From Aspidiotus rigidus (Eukaryota; Arthropoda; Insecta; Hemiptera; Diaspididae), in contig JAVHKY010000003.1 in assembly GCA_035079385.1 (NCBI GenBank), forward strand, positions 8,597,501 through 8,661,500: a stretch of DNA of 64,000 nt. The letters are read 5' to 3'. Under the pieces are notes generated by a model that was given only the letters and a program-made list of their open reading frames with translations, was not told where the DNA came from and searched no databases. Shown one piece after another: positions 1 through 9,750 of this stretch. Made by a program: the position numbers and the translations under genes. The stretch's first letter is position 1. Every line of letters starts with the position of its first letter.

Positions 1-509
1 ATTTTTTTCTCTCAAGAGTAGATTTCGGACAGTTCCCCAGGAACTTCTATACAATTTACCTTCATGTTCCCACTTGATGCATTTTTCATCGCAGAGGATA
101 CAAACATTCAAATTGTTCCCTCGGCGAGAAGACAGAACATTCAGATTGTTGCTTCGATTTTTTACTGAAGACGGTACGAACATTCGAATGTTTCCTCTTC
201 CAAAAGAGAGACTTGTACGCCATCCAAGTTGGAAACGCTGGACACACCACCGGCAACCACATCCCCATGTTCACCACGCACGCCGAAAAGGTAGTGTACA
301 GATCTCGGGCCGTGGACTTGGAAATCCACCGATGAATACAAATTCAGACTGCACAAAGTAGTTTTACAAAAGATTATTCTTCAGACTAATTTGACAAAAA
401 GGAACACGAACAATCAGTAATATCTTTGAGGGAAAAAGATCGAATATTGCATTGAAAAATGAAAAGGTGCAAAGCAATAAAAAGAAAAAAAAACGCCCTC
501 GTCGAAATA
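1..509. other. No gene recognised
   Basis: AT-rich sequence with short open frames only. The longest, 74-361 on the + strand, overlaps two open frames on the other strand and resembles nothing I know. There is no clear splice site, repeat or RNA motif. It may be the far side of the transposon suspected at 510-1582, but I see no matching inverted end here. Confidence 0.5.
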
Positions 510-1424
510 TCAAGACGATGAAGACTGTGAGTCCGCACTGGAGTCGGAATTTGATTTCCGGTTCGACTCGGAATTGCTGCCGGATTTCGATTTACGGCTG
601 GATTCCGATTCCCCGTCGGATTCTAATTCATTGCTCAATTCTGACTTGCCTCCAGATTCTAAATCACGGCTCGCTTCCGATTCGTTTACCCCCGTCGTCT
701 CTTTTCGCTTTGATACAATTCCTTGTTTTCCATTACTAGCGCTTTTTTTCTGCTTTTTCGCGGGACCGCTGCCTATCGGTCTTCTTCGTTTTCCACGTTC
801 ATGTTCAGAATCGGGCGATTCTAGATCTTCTGGTGTATTTTTCTTTCGATCTTTCTGTTTATTTTTCTTACATATCGGTTTTTTTCGTATTCCACGTTCA
901 TGTTCAGAATCGGACGATTCTAGATCTTCTGCTGTATCTGTCTTTCGATCTTTCTGTTTTTTTTTTTTTTTACATGCGCATTCATCTGATACGGTGTAGC
1001 ACTCAGTACCTGACACTTTCCACGCTGGAATCGGCTTTAATTTGACATGCGATAATTTGTGCGAATCCACACCGTAAACTACTTTTAGACTGCTTTCTAT
1101 CTCTTGAATTAATTCTTCCAATTCGCTGGACGAAATGAGGAGCGAGCTATCTTCGGAATCGTATAATTCGGATGACGAGGTGTCCACCGACGTTGGAGTG
1201 TAGATGTCTTCGGGGGGCGGGTCCGGCAACTTGCAAGCGTGTGTCAACTCATAATGACACGGTAAAGGGTTCACCAACCGTGACGCATCCTTTACTGTAC
1301 GTGAAGAGTAATGGCGCTTTTCGATTACGCTAGGAATCGTCGCTACCAAGTCGTCTCCCGATTTCCCATCGGCCAAAAACTGGTCGACGAACTCTTTGTT
1401 CGATTGAAAGTAGACCTCAGTCAC
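510..1424 (-). CDS. Unrecognised Ser/Lys/acid-rich reading frame, possibly transposon-encoded
   Basis: Open frame of 304 codons. The first codon shown is GTG, and the frame stays open upstream to about 1455 without an ATG, so this is either a 3' exon (a CAG acceptor-like site lies near 1450) or a 5'-truncated copy. Residues 1-90 look like ordinary folded sequence. Residues 75-115 are rich in Ser and Glu. From about 150 a roughly 35-residue block is duplicated (a Lys run, then KDRK, EDLES and DSEHERG), and the last 80 residues are Ser/Glu/Lys repeats of low complexity. I do not recognise the protein. The pogo/Tigger-like terminal sequence at 1500-1580 in matching orientation suggests a transposon product or captured exon. 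The bias could also be a simple-repeat artefact. Confidence 0.4.
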   Translation of the reverse strand: MTEVYFQSNKEFVDQFLADGKSGDDLVATIPSVIEKRHYSSRTVKDASRLVNPLPCHYELTHACKLPDPPPEDIYTPTSVDTSSSELYDSEDSSLLISSSELEELIQEIESSLKVVYGVDSHKLSHVKLKPIPAWKVSGTECYTVSDECACKKKKKQKDRKTDTAEDLESSDSEHERGIRKKPICKKNKQKDRKKNTPEDLESPDSEHERGKRRRPIGSGPAKKQKKSASNGKQGIVSKRKETTGVNESEASRDLESGGKSELSNELESDGESESSRKSKSGSNSESNRKSNSDSSADSQSSSS

Positions 1425-1499
1425 CTCATCCTCATTTACAAAGTATACTGTTCACGCATATTACATTGCATCATTAAATTTTTTTTTCTTTTTTTCGTG

Positions 1500-1582
1500 A
1501 AACTTGGGTTTAACGGAAAACTGCTCATAACGGAAAAAAATTTCGGTCCCGTGCGATTCCGTTATAAACAGGTTTCACTGTA
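1500..1582 (-). mobile_element. Terminal end of a pogo/Tigger-like DNA transposon
   Basis: Read on the - strand, the sequence starts at a TA (1581-1582) with CAGTGAAACCTG and then holds three spaced copies of an AACGG/CCGTTA motif (near 1512, 1528 and 1558). A CAGT start next to TA, with internal subterminal motifs, is typical of pogo/Tigger transposons. The opposite end was not found upstream, so the element is truncated or extends outside the window. Confidence 0.45.
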
Positions 1583-1679
1583 TAAATAATAGGAGGGAAC
1601 TTGAAGAAAAAACCAAATAAATAAAGATCATGTTTCTTATCTGTCATAGCTTAAAACATAAGTCTAGTATGCAATATCG

Positions 1680-2165
1680 AATAATTTAGTGTTGTGAGGA
1701 GGTTGTTCCGTTCGTTTGCCCTCTTTCTTGGTCTAGTGAAAACCTCGTTCACAATATTTTAAGCTAATAGCTTTTGGGGGCAAACCAGCGAAAAGCTAAT
1801 AGCTCTTGAGGGGCTCACTCGCGTTCTGTATAAGCCTAGTTTAGAATATGTAAAGGTAATATCTTGTGAGGTGCGAACGAGCGGTCGTTCGCCCCCTTCT
1901 TCATTTGGTATAAGTCCAGTTTATAATAGAATATTTGAGGCTGGTAGCTTACGGGGGGCACCCGCGGAAGTCTGGTTTAAAATATTTAAAGCCAATAGCT
2001 TTTGGGGGCAATGAAGGCATAATTTGATGCTAGTCGCTTATGGGGAGCTCACTCGCTCCTCTCGTTGACCCACTTCTTCATCTAGTATAAGTCTAGTTTA
2101 GAATATTTAAAACCAATAGCTTTTGGGGGCAATGAAGGCTAATATAATGCAGGCTATGAATATGA
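1680..2165. repeat. Degenerate tandem repeat, unit about 110-120 bp
   Basis: The phrase AATAGCTTTTGGGGGCAA recurs at about 1767, 1992 and 2117, with degraded forms near 1795 and 1950. Between them recur GTTTAGAATATTTAAA and a TTCTTCATxTGGTATAAGT segment. Units differ by substitutions and small indels, so the array is old. Nothing in it looks coding. Confidence 0.6.
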
Positions 2166-2389
2166 CGAACGGACGCACGCACGCAAATTTCAAAATCATT
2201 GTAAGGGCCACAGCAAGGACATGAAACATGTCAATTTCCTAATATACTGTATATTAGGCCTATACTAACTAGGATTCCCAAATTTTCCCTAGTCCCAGGG
2301 TCATTTGCACGGCCAGACGCACGGACGCACGCAAATTTCAAAATTAGGGTAGGGGTCAGAACAAAGACATGGAACATGTCAAAACTGAT

Positions 2390-2696
2390 CTGTGACGTCA
2401 CAGGCCCCGCCCCTCAGCTATACATGATAGGAAGGGGACTTGGAGAAAAAATGATCTGTGACGTCATCAGATTGTGACGTGACAAGGGATGCAATCAAAT
2501 TGTGATGTTGCAGGCCCGAACTTTTAAGCTATATATAATACAAGGAGAACCATAAAAAAGTGATCTGTGACGTACCTGCCTCCCAGCTATATATGATAGG
2601 AGGAGAATTTGGAAAATTTTCGAGCTCCGAGCTCTGCCAGACGGTCGAATGTTGGACGGCGAACGTTTTTCCCAAAAAACCTCCCAATAAAACAGG
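2390..2696. repeat. R1-type dispersed repeat (GAGCTATATATGATAGG family)
   Basis: Contains several degraded copies of an AGCTATATATGATAGGAG / GGACTTGGAAAA unit (near 2417, 2530 and 2589) with TGACGTCA motifs between them. The stretch ends in a hairpin-like AACAGGTTCCTGTT, into whose right half PLE copy A1 inserted. The same building blocks recur near 9.5, 13.4, 16.5, 20.7, 40.1-40.7 and 49.7-50.1 kb. Confidence 0.6.
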
Positions 2697-2709
2697 TTCC
2701 TGTTGAAAG
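2697..2709. repeat. Left target-site duplication of PLE A1
   Basis: TTCCTGTTGAAAG, identical to 6129-6141. Two bases overlap the inverted arm (microhomology AG). Confidence 0.85.
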
Positions 2710-3754
2710 AGAAATATACTCAAAGAGAGTAACGAACAAATACAAGAACCGCACAATATTATAAACAGACCGAGCGCTTTCGACTAAACAGTCATTCTCA
2801 CGGTATAGAAAGCGACTGAACCCAACACCAACGAGAACAAGAAACTACGAACGAGGAGGTCATGACTGAACCAGCGAGTCATCGAAATGTGAATCATTCT
2901 CATAGACTAATTCAATCAATCCCTCATCAGGAACGTACCTGTTCACCACGGTAATGTCTTTAATATTTCGGTGACGATGAATTTCAATTTCTTCCAAAGC
3001 CAAGCGCCTAAAATAAGATTTCTCCCTGTGGAGGAGAACTTCGGATCCCTCTTTGAGGCTATGACCGCATTCAATTAAGTGGTCAGCAAACGCCGACTCC
3101 CCTACTTTTCTTTTTTCCCATGCTTTTCTATGTTCATCAACTCTAATTTTGAATTGACGGCTAGTCATCCCTATGTACACACTCGGGCAATCACCACAGG
3201 CCACCCTATAAACACCCTCCCTCTCAGCCATCGGAATCGGATCCTTTAACTTGACCAAGAGGCTCTTCACCGTATTGGTACTATAAAACGCCGGTCGGAA
3301 ACCAAAGGGACGGAGGACACGGCTCACCTCCGAAGAAAACTTCCCCAAAAACGGCATCCTAATCCAACGTTTACGCCTATCAAGATGCAACTGGCGGGGG
3401 AGGGAGGTAGTTGAGTCGAGACTTTTTCTTGTAAGTCTCCTACGGACCATGAGGTCAATGTCCACTTTCACCTGATTCACTCTAGCCAAGTGCTTTATCG
3501 TCACGAGTTCCTTATTAAACGCTACCTCACTCAAGGGGATCTGAGTGAGGCGATGTATTAAGCTATTAAATGTGGCAACTTTATGGGCAAAAGGTACGAA
3601 AGATGACCCGTGGATAGTAATATCGGTCGAAGTACTTTTCCGGTAAATACCGAAATCATGGACACCGTCAATGACGGATATGGTTATGTCCAAAAAATTT
3701 ATTGATGAGCCGCCAACTTCAAGAGTGAACTTGATGGACGGATATAAACTATTT
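2708..3754 (-). pseudogene. PLE A1 inverted arm: C-terminal RT and GIY-YIG fragment
   Basis: On the - strand this arm encodes the 277-residue C-terminal part of the element's protein (frame 3693 to 2860, residues identical to the tail of the + strand copy): the end of the RT domain, a linker rich in Arg/Lys, then a GIY-YIG nuclease with GVYRVACGDC, VYIGMTSRQ and the RVDEHRKAW helix, and a conserved YVPDEGLIELVYE tail. It lacks the RT catalytic motifs and is a by-product of insertion rather than a gene. The 3' untranslated part with the ribozyme-like motif is duplicated too (2769-2804). Confidence 0.85.
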
Positions 3755-5936
3755 CAACCTTCTTGTGCATTCGCGGCTGTCTAGCCTACTCCACCACGGT
3801 GAGTTCGATCCATTTATTCATTCTATAAATGAGGTTTGTCGTGAATTTGAGTTGAAATTAAAAGAAAAGAAAAATCGGAAGCTTACTTCCCTCCTAAGTT
3901 CTAAGATGAGGGATGACGAATTAGATCTAGGTGACGATGGAATTATCCAACAGTTTCAGCCCCGTGTCATAAATCATAGTAACACGGAGTTCAACCGTGA
4001 TGAGATGACACTCCTAGAGAAGGGATTGAAGTTTGGGCTCCCCCCTCTCAAAAATCAGGAGACGTTGGCAAATGTTGTAGCCGATTTGGCTATAAAAATC
4101 GGCCCTGGTGTAAATACCCAGAAAAAATGTGCGGAAATTGTTCGTAACACCCCCCTCCCTCGCATAAGTGAGGCAGGGAGTGAATTGATAGTGGGTCTGA
4201 GGAGGAAGATTAAGGAGGAAAAGTTAGTTATTACCAAAGCTGACAAAGGGAATGCCGTCGTAGTGATGAATAAGGCTTCCTACGTCTGTAAGGTTTACGA
4301 GGTACTTGGCCAATGTGGGGCTAAGGAGACCCCCCTCTTCGATTTTCCAAAATTCGTTAAAGAGGCTAGAAAACTTATTAATGGTAGTGAGGTAATCATT
4401 AAGAGCCCATCTCTAAAGAAAGCTATCTTGGAGCCGAATCCCGCTCCTCCCCTCCTTTACGGGTTGCCGAAGGTACACAAAGAAAATGTGCCGATGCGAC
4501 CGGTTGTTTCCTTCGTTTCCTCCCCTACATACTCCCTCGCCAAGTTCCTCGATGGTTGGTTCAAAGCTCGTGTGGAGGTTGAGTCTCCCTATTCAGTAAA
4601 GAATTCGAGCGCCCTGGCTGAAAAATTGAAGGACACAATCCTTCCTCCGGGTTCCATTCTGTGCTCGTTTGATGTCGTTGGGCTTTTTCCTAACATTCCC
4701 AAGGCTACCACTATGCAATAAATAGGCAAACTGCTCGTAGACTGTGGCACTCCTCATAATGAATTTGGTGAATTCTGTGACCTTTTAAACGCCTGTTGGT
4801 CACCTAATTTTTGTAAGTTCGATGATAAATATTTCGAGTTCCCTGAGGAGGTAGGGATCCCTATTGGTTCCCCTTTAGGCTCTCTTATTTCGGAGGTCTT
4901 TATGTCTAAATTTGAGGTCGACCTGTTTTCCTCGGGCCAGGTGTTTTTGAATCACGTTTTCTATTGGCATAGGTACGTAGATGACATATTGTGTGCGTGG
5001 ACCGGTCCCGCGGAGCTCCTTAGTGAGTTTCTAGCATATTTAAATAGTTTATATCCGTCCATCAAGTTCACTCTTGAAGTTGGCGGCTCATCAATAAATT
5101 TTTTGGACATAACCATATCCGTCATTGACGGTGTCCATGATTTCGGTATTTACCGGAAAAGTACTTCGACCGATATTACTATCCACGGGTCGTCTTTCGT
5201 ACCTTTTGCCCATAAAGTTGCCACATTTAATAGCTTAATACATCGCCTCACTCAGATCCCCTTGAGTGAGGTAGCGTTTAATAAGGAACTCGTGACGATA
5301 AAGCACTTGGCTAGAGTGAATCAGGTGAAAGTGGACATTGACCTCATGGTCCGTAGGAGACTTACAAGAAAAAGTCTCGACTCAACTACCTCCCTCCCCC
5401 GCCAGTTGCATCTTGATAGGCGTAAACGTTGGATTAGGATGCCGTTTTTGGGGAAGTTTTCTTCGGAGGTGAGCCGTGTCCTCCGTCCCTTTGGTTTCCG
5501 ACCGGCGTTTTATAGTACCAATACGGTGAAGAGCCTCTTGGTCAAGTTAAAGGATCCGATTCCGATGGCTGAGAGGGAGGGTGTTTATAGGGTGGCCTGT
5601 GGTGATTGCCCGAGTGTGTACATAGGGATGACTAGCCGTCAATTCAAAATTAGAGTTGATGAACATAGAAAAGCATGGGAAAAAAGAAAAGTAGGGGAGT
5701 CGGCGTTTGCTGACCACTTAATTGAATGCGGTCATAGCCTCAAAGAGGGATCCGAAGTTCTCCTCCACAGGGAGAAATCTTATTTTAGGCGCTTGGCTTT
5801 GGAAGAAATTGAAATTCATCGTCACCGAAATATTAAAGACATTACCGTGGTGAACAGGTACGTTCCTGATGAGGGATTGATTGAATTAGTCTATGAGAAT
5901 GATTCACATTTCGATGACTCGCTGGTTCAGTCATGA
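3755..5936 (+). pseudogene. PLE A1 reverse transcriptase-GIY-YIG polyprotein, one stop codon
   Basis: A single frame of about 726 codons with one in-frame TAA at 4719-4721. It is cut at the 5' end: the first residues match the middle of the N-terminal region of copies A2 and A4. Order: N-terminal lysine-rich region; fingers with ADKGNAVVVM (near 4240) and PPLLYGLPKVHK; RT motif A with FDVVGLFP (near 4670); motif B GIPIGSPLGSL; motif C YVDD at 4974-4985; motif D GGSSINFLD; then GIY-YIG with a preceding CxxC and EHRKAW. Apart from truncation and the single stop it has no visible frameshift, consistent with a recent copy. It would act by nicking DNA and priming reverse transcription of its RNA there. 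Confidence 0.9.
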
Positions 5937-5991
5937 CCTCCTCGTTCGTAGTTTCTTGTTCTCGTTGGTGTTGGGTTCAGTCGCTTTCTAT

Positions 5992-6027
5992 ACCGTGAGA
6001 ATGACTGTTTAGTCGAAAGCGCTCGGT
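5992..6027 (+). ncRNA. Hammerhead-like ribozyme motif in PLE A1 3' region
   Basis: Layout: ACC (5992-5994), core GUGAGAAU, stem II GACU/AGUC around loop GUUU (6003-6014), GAAA (6015-6018), self-complementary GCGC (6019-6022), UC, then GGU (6025-6027) closing stem I with ACC. This is hammerhead order (stem I, core, stem II, GAAA, stem III, UH, stem I). The core departs from canonical CUGANGA at two positions. The inverted arm repeats it at 2769-2804 on the - strand. Hammerheads are known in PLE terminal regions; activity of this variant is unproven. Confidence 0.55.
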
Positions 6028-6128
6028 CTGTTTATAATATTGTGCGGTTCTTGTATTTGTTCGTTACTCTCTTTGAGTATATTTCTCTATGATGGATAAC
6101 CGTAAAATTAAAAAACGCATTGATTCTA

Positions 6129-6141
6129 TTCCTGTTGAAAG
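6129..6141. repeat. Right target-site duplication of PLE A1
   Basis: TTCCTGTTGAAAG, identical to 2697-2709. It fixes the 3' end of the element at 6128. Confidence 0.85.
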
Positions 6142-6187
6142 CTTTCGCAGCGCAAAAGCAAAACCGACTTTCCCTGTCTTATTTTGC

Positions 6188-6310
6188 TCTTTTTATTATT
6201 TTTACAGAGAACCTGTTTTATCGGGTGGCCCAGCGTCCGCCATCCGGCCGGCCGGCAAAGCTCGGAGCTGGAAAATTTTCGAAGTCCGCCACTTATCATA
6301 TTATATGTAA
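6188..6310. repeat. R1-type repeat fragment with AACCTGTTTTA end
   Basis: GAGAACCTGTTTTATCGGGTGG followed by GC-rich CCGCC/CCGGC blocks, GGAAAATTTTCGA and a degraded TATCATATTATATG. The same order occurs on the - strand just left of PLE A1, so A1 split or abuts a copy. Related pieces are at 31745-31910, 40150-40230 and 40530-40580. Confidence 0.5.
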
Positions 6311-8019
6311 GAATTGAACTGTGTTATACCTCGATACCAGGTCCCTAATTATCCGTAGACCTTCGTTATACCTTGATACTGAGTCTCTAATGAACGATCT
6401 CAACGCACGTACAAAACGTGAAATCAACTGACAACTCTCTACTACTAATGACGTCTATCTTATAACACATCCTGACTGCGACTATTGAAGCAACGCTACT
6501 TGTGGAAATAAATTTATGGTATGAGTTTAAAATAAAACTGGTACTACGCGCCGAAGGCGCGGGATTTCGGCTTGTACTATATCGGCTCACTCGCTTAGCC
6601 TATAAAGTTATTAATCTGTATGTTAGGCCAACTAGCTTGTCGAGCTCATCGCGTTCTAGTCTAGTACACGTCTAATGCAGACTAAGTGACTTTCTGGTTT
6701 GCCTGAATAGTTTTAATTAACCGTAATACAGAACTAGCTGAGCTCATTCGGCCCCTAGTACAGACCTAGAAAGCTAGTACAGGTCTACGAGCAGCCTAAT
6801 TCAAACTTACCTTTGATATACTCGTAGAACCCCAGTACAAGGTTTGTAAGAAAAGTAGTATATTTCTGGTACTACGCAAACACTCAGAAAAGCGCACGTA
6901 CAATTTAGAATGGGGGAGGTCAGAGCAAAGACATGAAATACGTCGAAAAAGTCCAAAATTTGTAATAGCATTTCTCAATTAATAAAAAGCGACGGCAAGA
7001 GTTGTTTAACAGTATACAAGTATTGCATACCACATAAATACGGTTATTAGGTAGGTATCTAATATCCAATTTAGCAACAAAACCGTAACAGTTTACCGTT
7101 TGTTTCATCCATTCACCAGAATTCGTTGTACGCGAAATTTTAAGCACATCAAGAGCCTCCTATTTTATACGGTTTTGGTAGTTCGTTTTCACGAACACAA
7201 CACCACATCCATAATGTATTATGGAAAACCGCAATTAGAAATTCTGAAAAACTAGAACGAACGCGAATATCTATCCGCGATGTTCTCACTTTTCCCTGAT
7301 TAAACGTGTTGAATATAATTATGTGTTAACAGGAAAAATGACGACGTTAATTCAAAGAGAAAATTTGAAGCTAAAAATAATACGAAAAAAAAATAGATGC
7401 TGCCGATTTATTGGTAATTCGAATAGAATTAAGTCACCTCTTGCTTATTTCCCATGAGCGGACAAATATTTTCTTTCTCTTTTTTATTCGCGCGAATATT
7501 TTTTCAAATTAAGAGCATTAAAGGTTGGAAATTTTTCGTAATTCAACGAGCAGGGCCATCGTTTGGTTGAAATTTTTCTCGTTTATCCTCATCAGATAAA
7601 AGTAAACGTTGTACTTTTTTGTATGAAATTACGATACTTCATTGTTATTACCTATTATCATGAAATAACATAATAAAAGTGAGAACACGATCACAAAAGT
7701 TTTCTATCGTACTATTCGGAGCGATTATCATCATGAGACCGAGCACGTATACGTGATATGCTTTATGACGTCGATACAATAGAGTCGAATGAAAATTGTT
7801 CTTCCGTAAAAGGTCAAGTTGTCAAATTGGTCTTATACGATGGGTCTACAAAGAAAAAAGAGTAAGAAAGACGACACTCGACTTCTTCTTTTTGAAATGC
7901 AGCGCAGAATGAATTTACCAAAGAAGCATAGAAACAAAAAACAATTTTGCAGAAGTGACCAGAGAAAAATAGGATGGCTTTCGGAAGAAATTAAGCAGTA
8001 GCGTGAAGGTAAAGGTGTT
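6311..8019. other. No gene recognised
   Basis: AT-rich with scattered short repeats such as CTCACTCGC and CTAGTACA. A 60-codon lysine-rich frame at 7819-8001 lies just upstream of the next frame and resembles nothing known. No RNA gene or clear splice site seen. Confidence 0.45.
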
Positions 8020-8220
8020 ATGGACCCGTTAGATTTTAAGAGGGATGAGGAGATTTGGTACGAAGGATGGGCAGAGCGTCATCAGGACTGGCTGAAGAAA
8101 GGTAGAACAGGTTACAAAGTTGTAGGCGTGCGTCGGGTATATGTAGCCTATTATGAGGACGATGAGATGAGAGCCATTCGAAGCGGTTTCATTAGTGCTA
8201 ATCCATTCTGCGAGACTTAA
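8020..8220 (+). CDS. Short unrecognised open frame
   Basis: 66 codons from ATG to TAA, rich in Trp, Arg and acidic residues (for example EEIWYEGWAERHQDW), which is less like random AT-rich translation than its neighbours. It is preceded on the same strand by a 60-codon frame at 7819-8001. It could be an exon, a transposon remnant or chance. I know no family for it. Confidence 0.2.
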   Translation: MDPLDFKRDEEIWYEGWAERHQDWLKKGRTGYKVVGVRRVYVAYYEDDEMRAIRSGFISANPFCET

Positions 8221-8620
8221 GTTTGACATGAACGTGTTACAAGACTGTGAAGTCTATCTGAAATTTGAGAAACGAAATTGCGAGACGAAAATGACGTCAC
8301 GAGGTGAGGAATTGAAAAAATTTGAACTTTCTCTTACTAGAACATAATGGCCTATATTAGGCTAAATGAAATGCGTTTGTTAGACTGAGAGAGAGGGGAG
8401 GAGGGCCTCATACTATTGTAAACTAGGCCATAAATTAATGTAGACGTCCTTAGTATCATAATCGATGAAATCTGAGGCTCGTTCAGCCCCTCCTCAATCC
8501 TAACTTACACCAAGAAGTTTTGAATCATCACCGGACAGAAAATGTCTAGTAATTTTCGAGCCAATGAGTGATTTGGAGTCGGATTTAGTGGGTAAGCCTG
8601 AATCAAGTTGGTGGATGGCT
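8221..8620. other. No gene recognised
   Basis: Ordinary AT-rich sequence. Nothing beyond short direct words was seen. Confidence 0.5.
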
Positions 8621-8752
8621 TGACGGATACTCACGAGAGTAAAAGCAAAAAACATAAAATTACTCACGAGCGCTAAAGGGAGCTTTTTTGTAACTGAAGG
8701 CGCTTCGAGGTAATTTTATGCTTTTTGCTTTTACTCTCGTGAGTATCCGTCA
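8621..8752. mobile_element. Small MITE with 45-bp inverted repeats
   Basis: TGACGGATACTCACGAGAG at the left is repeated in reverse complement at the right (ends at 8752). The arms 8621-8665 and 8708-8752 match almost perfectly, around a 42-bp centre that holds a second weak inversion (GAGCGC / GCGCTTC). Length 132 bp. No target duplication was evident, so the superfamily is open. Confidence 0.75.
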
Positions 8753-9461
8753 ATATGGATAGCCGTAATTTAGAGGATCAGATTAATTCTACTAGAGGGC
8801 TGTTTTGGCGGTTTTGCGTAATTTGGCTGTAGGTGAGAACTCAGATAAAAAATACGAAATTGGAGTTGGATGAGAGGAGGTTTTGAGTGTAGATACGAGC
8901 GCTGTTAAGGCGGATAGGGAATCAGAAGCAATGAAGTAGTTGGCTGGTGATGAAGGAGAGAGAGTTAGGATCGATTCTAGACATCGGAAGACGCTGTTTC
9001 GAGCAGAGCAGTGTGAACTGATATTTCGAATTTCAAGATTAGAAGATTCCAATGTTGTTTCAGGCACAGCAGTCTACCTTCTGTTCTCTCCGGTTTTTAA
9101 CATGACTGTTCATGTCTTTGGGCACGGTATCATCGAAAATTTACGTCACGCCATTTTTCGAAGCGAAGTATCACGCTGACGTCATTTGCTGACGGTGTTA
9201 TGAGTAACCTACACCTACTTTACTCTGGGATTTGTATTAGGCTTCATTTTAGAAGATTTTATAATACAGTATACTAGGCAATACTGAGCCTAATTTTATA
9301 CAGTTGACCGTCGCTACTTTAGGACTTGCATTCTTGACCTTCATTCTACCAAGCCAAATAAACACTACACTAGGCTACTCCTGGTTTTCGTGTGCCGCAC
9401 GATGGAAGGCGAGACGCCAACATTTTCAAAATGAACCCCACTACACAGGACAGGTTTTAGA
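8753..9461. other. No gene recognised
   Basis: Contains short frames on both strands (for example 8792-9067, -, and 8940-9179, +) that overlap each other and show no family similarity. Confidence 0.45.
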
Positions 9462-9750
9462 GAGGAATCCGCTATCCCTTTTGTTGGGGGTACTTCTAGG
9501 AAATTTTCGTCCGCGAGCGCGAGCGGAAGCGAGGTTGATGACGTCACGGAGAGGGGAGAGGGACTTGGAAAAATTTCGACTCTCGAGCTATGTAAGATAA
9601 GAGCGAGACTTCGAAAAATTACGACCTCTGATTTGGAAAGACGACGGCTTATCCTTGAAATTCCAGCGCGCTCAAGTCGTCACGTCATGATTTTCAGGAC
9701 TTGGAAAAACTTCAGCCTCTAGGGGACTCGGGCATCTAATTTCCTGTTAA
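9462..9750. repeat. R1 dispersed repeat copy
   Basis: Runs from CCGCTATCCCTTTTGTTGGGGG through a GCGAGCG-rich block, TGATGACGTCAC, two GACTTGGAAAAATTTCGACTCTCGAGC-type units, and a GACGGCTTATCCTTGAAATTCCAGCG block. The copy interrupted by the gypsy element at 16541-20569 has the same blocks in the same order, so this is a defined repeat family. No coding capacity. Confidence 0.65.

Larger units (their letters stand above)
2710..6128 (+). mobile_element. Penelope-like element A1 with inverted 5' partial copy
   Basis: A Penelope-like retroelement (reverse transcriptase plus GIY-YIG endonuclease) flanked by an exact 13-bp direct repeat, TTCCTGTTGAAAG, at 2697-2709 and 6129-6141. The body runs on the + strand from 3755 and is 5'-truncated inside the N-terminal domain. 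In front of it, head to head, lies an inverted copy of its own 3' part: 2708-3754 is the reverse complement of 5042-6088, with no difference seen in the stretches compared and identical encoded protein. The last 40 bp (6089-6128) are absent from the inverted arm. Inverted partial copies at the 5' side are described for Penelope elements and probably arise during target-primed reverse transcription. Single outer duplications argue that the whole structure inserted in one event, recently. Confidence 0.9.

Noticed and set aside
2708..3754. Independent second PLE copy in opposite orientation
   Set aside because: It has no target duplication of its own and is identical to the + strand copy, so it is part of the same insertion.
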